A stretch of 64,000 nt of DNA from assembly GCF_014643595.1 (NCBI RefSeq), contig NZ_BMJT01000008.1, forward strand, positions 92,374 through 156,373. The letters run 5' to 3'. Position numbers and translations under genes: made by a program. The stretch is from Lysinibacillus alkalisoli (GTDB lineage Bacteria > Bacillota > Bacilli > Bacillales_A > Planococcaceae). Under the pieces are notes generated by a model. It did not search any database, had not been told where the DNA came from, and saw nothing but the letters and a program-made list of their open reading frames with translations. Positions 60,981-64,000 of the stretch are shown here, piece by piece; positions within the stretch are counted from its first letter, which is position 1; each line of letters opens with the position of its first letter.

Positions 60981-61511
60981 ATGTATCGCGACCGACCACG
61001 CTTACAAGTAGCAACACCAACGTTAGCAAAATTCATTGAGTATGTGGCACTCTTAGCTATGTTAGGTTATTTGATCTATCTTATTACGCAATGGTCACGT
61101 TTGCCAGATACGATTCCAACGCATTATACAATAGGAAATGTACCAGACCGTTACGGTTCTAAAATACATGTATTGATACCAGTCCTGATTGGGCTAGTTT
61201 GTTACATAGGCTGTGGTTTTATTCAAAGACGTCCCCATGTTATGAATTTTCCTGTAGAGATCACAAAAGAGAACGCGCCTTACTATTATTATGAAGGTGT
61301 GCTAATGATGAGTTTGATAAGAAGCGGTTTATTATTTTTCTTTCTGATCGTAGAGGCAGACCAATTATATACTCTATTATATGGTAAGGCGTTTTTAGGG
61401 ATATATGCCACGGTAATTGGCTTAATTCTTATTTTTTTACCACTACCTATTGGCATTTATCGCTTAGTACGAGTCTCTAGACGTTTAAAAGATGCGACTA
61501 AAAATAGCTAA
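60981..61511 (+). CDS. DUF1648 membrane protein
   Basis: 176 residues with four membrane segments. The DUF1648 signature LPDTIPTHYTIGNVPDRYGS lies at about residues 38-57, just after the first segment. DUF1648 proteins include SdpI-like immunity proteins, though many have no known role. It follows the lipoprotein gene by 11 bp, with AAGGAGTG before the ATG, and ends the operon-like set beginning with the LytTR regulator. A toxin-immunity function is possible but unproven. Confidence 0.75.
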   Translation: MYRDRPRLQVATPTLAKFIEYVALLAMLGYLIYLITQWSRLPDTIPTHYTIGNVPDRYGSKIHVLIPVLIGLVCYIGCGFIQRRPHVMNFPVEITKENAPYYYYEGVLMMSLIRSGLLFFFLIVEADQLYTLLYGKAFLGIYATVIGLILIFLPLPIGIYRLVRVSRRLKDATKNS

Positions 61512-61589
61512 ACAGCGTTGAAGTTTATCTAAAATGATTGTGATATACTAAGCCATATAGTGAATTAAATTGAGGGAGTGGCACAAGAA

Positions 61590-62645
61590 ATGATCACAAA
61601 AGAAAAAGCATTTTCGGCATTAGGTAAACTGCAAGATCCTTTTTTACATAAATCATTAGAGGAAACAGGCGGTATTATTGACGTTGCAATTAAAGATGAA
61701 AAAAATCACATCAGTGTTAAAATAGCCATTGCGAAAACAAATACACCAGAGCAAATGCAGCTGCAAATGAAAGTGGTTGAAGTATTAAAAGAGGCAGGGG
61801 CAAATACAGTTGGTATCCGTTTTGAGGAGTTATCAACAGAAGTATTAGAGAGCTTCCGAGGTACTGCTACAGAGTCGGCATCACAAGATTTATTATCGCC
61901 ATTAAATACCACACGTTTTATTTCAATTGCTTCTGGTAAAGGTGGCGTAGGTAAGTCAACTGTTTCGGTTAACTTAGCAGTAGCATTGGCACGTCTCGGA
62001 AAAAAAGTGGCATTAATTGATGCAGATATTTATGGGTTTAGTGTACCAGATATGATGGGTATTCAAGAGATGCCAGTAATTAAAGAAGATCGTATTTACC
62101 CTGTAGAACGCATGGGTGTTAAAGTGATTTCTATGGGCTTCTTCGTAGAAAATAATGCACCGATTGTATGGCGCGGTCCAATGCTTGGTAAAGTATTAGA
62201 CCAGTTTTTCCGTGATGTAGAGTGGGGCGAGTTAGACTATCTACTATTAGATTTACCACCAGGTACAGGTGATGTTGCATTAGATATACATCAGATGTTA
62301 CCGGCTTCTAAGGAGATTGTTGTCACAACACCACATCCAACCGCAGCATTTGTTGCGGCACGTGCCGGTGCTATGGCATTACAAACCGACCATGAGTTAC
62401 TAGGTGTTATCGAAAACATGGCATGGTTTGAATCTAAAACAACAGGTGAACGTGAATATGTCTTCGGTCAAGGTGGTGGCCCTAAACTTGCAGAAGAGCT
62501 ACGCACAGACTTATTAGGTCAAATTCCATTAGGTCAACCAGATTGGTCAGAAGAAGACTTTGCGCCTTCTGTTTACGCAGCTGATCATCCAACAGGTAAG
62601 ATTTATTTAGACGTAGCACAAAAAATGATCGATAAATTACAATAA
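61590..62645 (+). CDS. salA: Mrp/ApbC-family ATPase SalA
   Basis: 351 residues, like B. subtilis SalA (YbaL, 352). The N-terminal MIP18-like domain (about 1-95) begins ITKEKAFSALGKLQDPFLHK. The deviant Walker A SGKGGVGKSTVSVNLA lies near residues 116-131, and LDLPPGTGDVALD and VTTPHPTA mark the ATPase. Mrp proteins carry Fe-S clusters; SalA also represses scoC in Bacillus. The CxxC pair of cluster carriers is absent. Start ATG 61590; the in-frame GTG 61578 lies in the ribosome binding site. It marks the return to core gene order. Confidence 0.92.
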   Translation: MITKEKAFSALGKLQDPFLHKSLEETGGIIDVAIKDEKNHISVKIAIAKTNTPEQMQLQMKVVEVLKEAGANTVGIRFEELSTEVLESFRGTATESASQDLLSPLNTTRFISIASGKGGVGKSTVSVNLAVALARLGKKVALIDADIYGFSVPDMMGIQEMPVIKEDRIYPVERMGVKVISMGFFVENNAPIVWRGPMLGKVLDQFFRDVEWGELDYLLLDLPPGTGDVALDIHQMLPASKEIVVTTPHPTAAFVAARAGAMALQTDHELLGVIENMAWFESKTTGEREYVFGQGGGPKLAEELRTDLLGQIPLGQPDWSEEDFAPSVYAADHPTGKIYLDVAQKMIDKLQ

Positions 62646-62649
62646 GTAG

Positions 62650-62692
62650 AAGTGGTAAAGAGAAAAGGTATATTTCTCTTTATCACTTTTTT
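62650..62692 (+). terminator. Terminator after salA
   Basis: AAGTGGTAAAGAGAAA (62650-62665) pairs with TTTCTCTTTATCACTT (62673-62688, one G-T pair), followed by T. gerD, usually the next gene in Bacillus, is absent from the remaining 207 bp before kbaA. Confidence 0.88.
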
Positions 62693-62899
62693 ATTTATTG
62701 TTTGATCACCATGTTTTCTTTTATTATAGTAGAAAGTCTCTTTTAAAAGAGATATCACATACGTATTGCGTAGTCTAGAAGTGAGTATTATTTCAAGGAT
62801 TAGTCACAAAGTGAAAGCGATATCACAACACAACATGGCTTTTTTTAAATAGCATTGTTAAAATAATAACTATATTTAAACATTGGAGGACAATACGTC

Positions 62900-63592
62900 G
62901 TGACAATACGCAACTGGATTAAATTTTTTGTTAAAGCGTTAATGATAGGTGGCTTAGTCACTGGAGTATTTAGTTTATTCATACGTTGGGACTTTTTCCA
63001 GCCTTATGCTGCTAATGGTGAGTGGGGGCAATTAATTTTAGGTGTCATCTGGATGGTGTTTCTAGGTTTTACAATGAGTGTAATTGCTCAAGCAGGTTTC
63101 TTCGCTTATTTAACCTTGCACCAAGTAGGTGTTAATATTTTCCGATCACTTACACTATGGAATTGGGTACAGTTATTGCTTATTGCCATTGTGTTAATTG
63201 ATTTAATTGCTTTCCGTTTTGTACCACAAGCTGATACAACAGCAGATTGGATCAGATATACGATTTTATTACTTGTATTAGTGGGTAGTGCAGTAGCAAC
63301 AGCGATTGCTAAAGTAAAAATGACAGATAAAAAGTATATTCTTATCTCTACATTATTCTTCATGATTGTAGTTACAACATTAGAATGGACAATTGCATTA
63401 ATGGGGCGCGATGCTAAAATCGACACATACGTTACATTATTACTCTTACCATTATTAGCAGTGAATGCATTCCAAGTGTTAATGCTGCCAAAATACAATG
63501 AACAATCTGAAGCTGATCGTCAGCGTTTAGAAGAGCGCCGAAAAGCAAGAGTTGCGGAACAAGCAAAGCCTGCGAAAACAAAAAAGAAGTAA
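62900..63592 (+). CDS. kbaA: KinB-signalling pathway activation protein KbaA
   Basis: 230 residues with six membrane segments and a charged C-terminal tail (ERRKARVAEQAKPAKTKKK). It matches KbaA of B. subtilis in length, in the start TIRNWIKFFVKALMIGGLVTG and in the position between salA and an rRNA operon. KbaA promotes KinB-dependent sporulation signalling. gerD and cwlD, its usual sporulation neighbours, are missing here, so it may have another membrane role in this organism. The start is GTG after TGGAGG. Confidence 0.88.
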   Translation: MTIRNWIKFFVKALMIGGLVTGVFSLFIRWDFFQPYAANGEWGQLILGVIWMVFLGFTMSVIAQAGFFAYLTLHQVGVNIFRSLTLWNWVQLLLIAIVLIDLIAFRFVPQADTTADWIRYTILLLVLVGSAVATAIAKVKMTDKKYILISTLFFMIVVTTLEWTIALMGRDAKIDTYVTLLLLPLLAVNAFQVLMLPKYNEQSEADRQRLEERRKARVAEQAKPAKTKKK

Positions 63593-63604
63593 ATATCTAA
63601 GATC

Positions 63605-63642
63605 AACAAAGAATCTTTCTTTATAAGATTCTTTGTTTTTTT
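63605..63642 (+). terminator. Terminator after kbaA
   Basis: AACAAAGAATCTT (63605-63617) pairs with AAGATTCTTTGTT (63625-63637), followed by T. Confidence 0.9.
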
Positions 63643-63722
63643 GTAAGATGCATAAAAATATATGCTTTAATGTAAGGTAATAGCTGTAAATTGTAAAAAT
63701 CTTATATAAAAACATTAAAGAA

Positions 63723-63752
63723 TTGACGAATGTATTTATTGCATGATAAGAT
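63723..63752 (+). promoter_or_regulatory. rRNA operon promoter P1
   Basis: TTGACG (63723-63728) is spaced 18 bp from TAAGAT (63747-63752). It is the upstream member of a tandem pair, as is usual for Bacillales rrn operons. Confidence 0.55.
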
Positions 63753-63803
63753 ATGTAAGTCGTCTAAAACAAGACAACAAACAAAATAATTTAAAATAAG
63801 TTG

Positions 63804-63833
63804 TTGACAACAAAAACATAATCATGTTATGAT
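63804..63833 (+). promoter_or_regulatory. rRNA operon promoter P2
   Basis: Consensus TTGACA (63804-63809) is spaced 18 bp from TATGAT (63828-63833). Downstream, CTTTGAAAACTGAAC (about 63863) is the usual leader sequence before 16S rRNA in Bacillales, involved in processing or antitermination. Confidence 0.75.
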
Positions 63834-63970
63834 ATAAAAGTTGTCGTAAGCAACACCATGACCTTTGAAAACTGAACAAGCAAAACGTTAATCAATAAAA
63901 CGTTTCATGAAAATGAAACAAATGGACATCAAACAGATGCCAGCAAAGCAGAGCTTAATCGCTCTCTCTA

Positions 63971-64000
63971 TTATGGAGAGTTTGATCCTGGCTCAGGACG
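63971..64000 (+). rRNA. rrs: 16S ribosomal RNA, 5' end (partial)
   Basis: GAGAGTTTGATCCTGGCTCA at 63977-63996 is the universal start of bacterial 16S rRNA (27F primer region), and the window ends 30 bases into the gene. The exact mature 5' end is uncertain by a few bases. Confidence 0.95.

Overview
The window is a low-GC Firmicutes chromosome segment of the order Bacillales. Its gene order follows the Bacillus ribosomal supercluster (rplK-rplA-rplJ-rplL-ybxB-rpoB-rpoC, rpsL-rpsG-fusA-tuf, the S10/spc/alpha operons, ecfA1-ecfA2-ecfT-truA, rplM-rpsI, salA-kbaA, then an rRNA operon). Zinc-type S14, an Asp-containing zinc lobe in adenylate kinase, TTG starts for rpoB and rpoC, and kbaA all fit. 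ybxF, map, cwlD and gerD are not at their usual places, which suggests a Planococcaceae-like and perhaps non-sporulating lineage such as Kurthia. That is inference, not proof.

Layout. 1-15.7 kb: L11/L1/L10/L12 genes with leaders, ybxB, rpoB, rpoC and the str operon. 15.7-21.7 kb: an insertion in the supercluster carrying a BceRS-BceAB-type peptide-antibiotic sensing and detoxification module, with a recognisable BceR-type operator, and a YuiF-like transporter. 22.0-36.1 kb: S10-spc-alpha genes from rpsJ to rplQ. Two anomalies lie here. map is missing between adk and infA, replaced by about 330 bp of unexplained GC-richer DNA. rpoA carries an internal deletion plus frameshift that removes most of the alpha C-terminal domain. 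36.1-40.8 kb: energy-coupling factor genes, truA, rplM and rpsI.

40.8-61.5 kb is accessory DNA between rpsI and salA. In order it holds: the 3' remnant of a tyrosine recombinase touching the end of rpsI; an AT-rich RloC/PrrC-type anticodon nuclease candidate; a lactococcin-972-like bacteriocin gene with a collapsed ABC/permease pair; a MerR regulator with a GAP-family membrane protein; a YwqG-like protein; a Fur-boxed AraC regulator; a DUF1877 protein; proline racemase with a BrnQ carrier; a minus-strand microcin-C-like peptide locus; a T-box (probable Met specifier) in front of a SAM hydroxide adenosyltransferase; and a LytTR/GHKL two-component system followed by a YhfC-type intramembrane protease, a DUF3887 lipoprotein and a DUF1648 protein. 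61.5-64 kb returns to core genes (salA, kbaA) and ends in the first bases of 16S rRNA behind tandem promoters.

The most novel candidate is the minus-strand locus at 52.9-56.2 kb. A 19-codon peptide gene is followed by a 36-bp perfect palindrome with a T tract, then an MccB-like ThiF/E1 enzyme (interrupted by one in-frame amber codon), a PqqD-M50 membrane metalloprotease and an alpha/beta hydrolase. The arrangement copies the mccA-terminator-mccB logic of microcin C, but with a different peptide C terminus (Asn-Arg) and unexpected partner genes.
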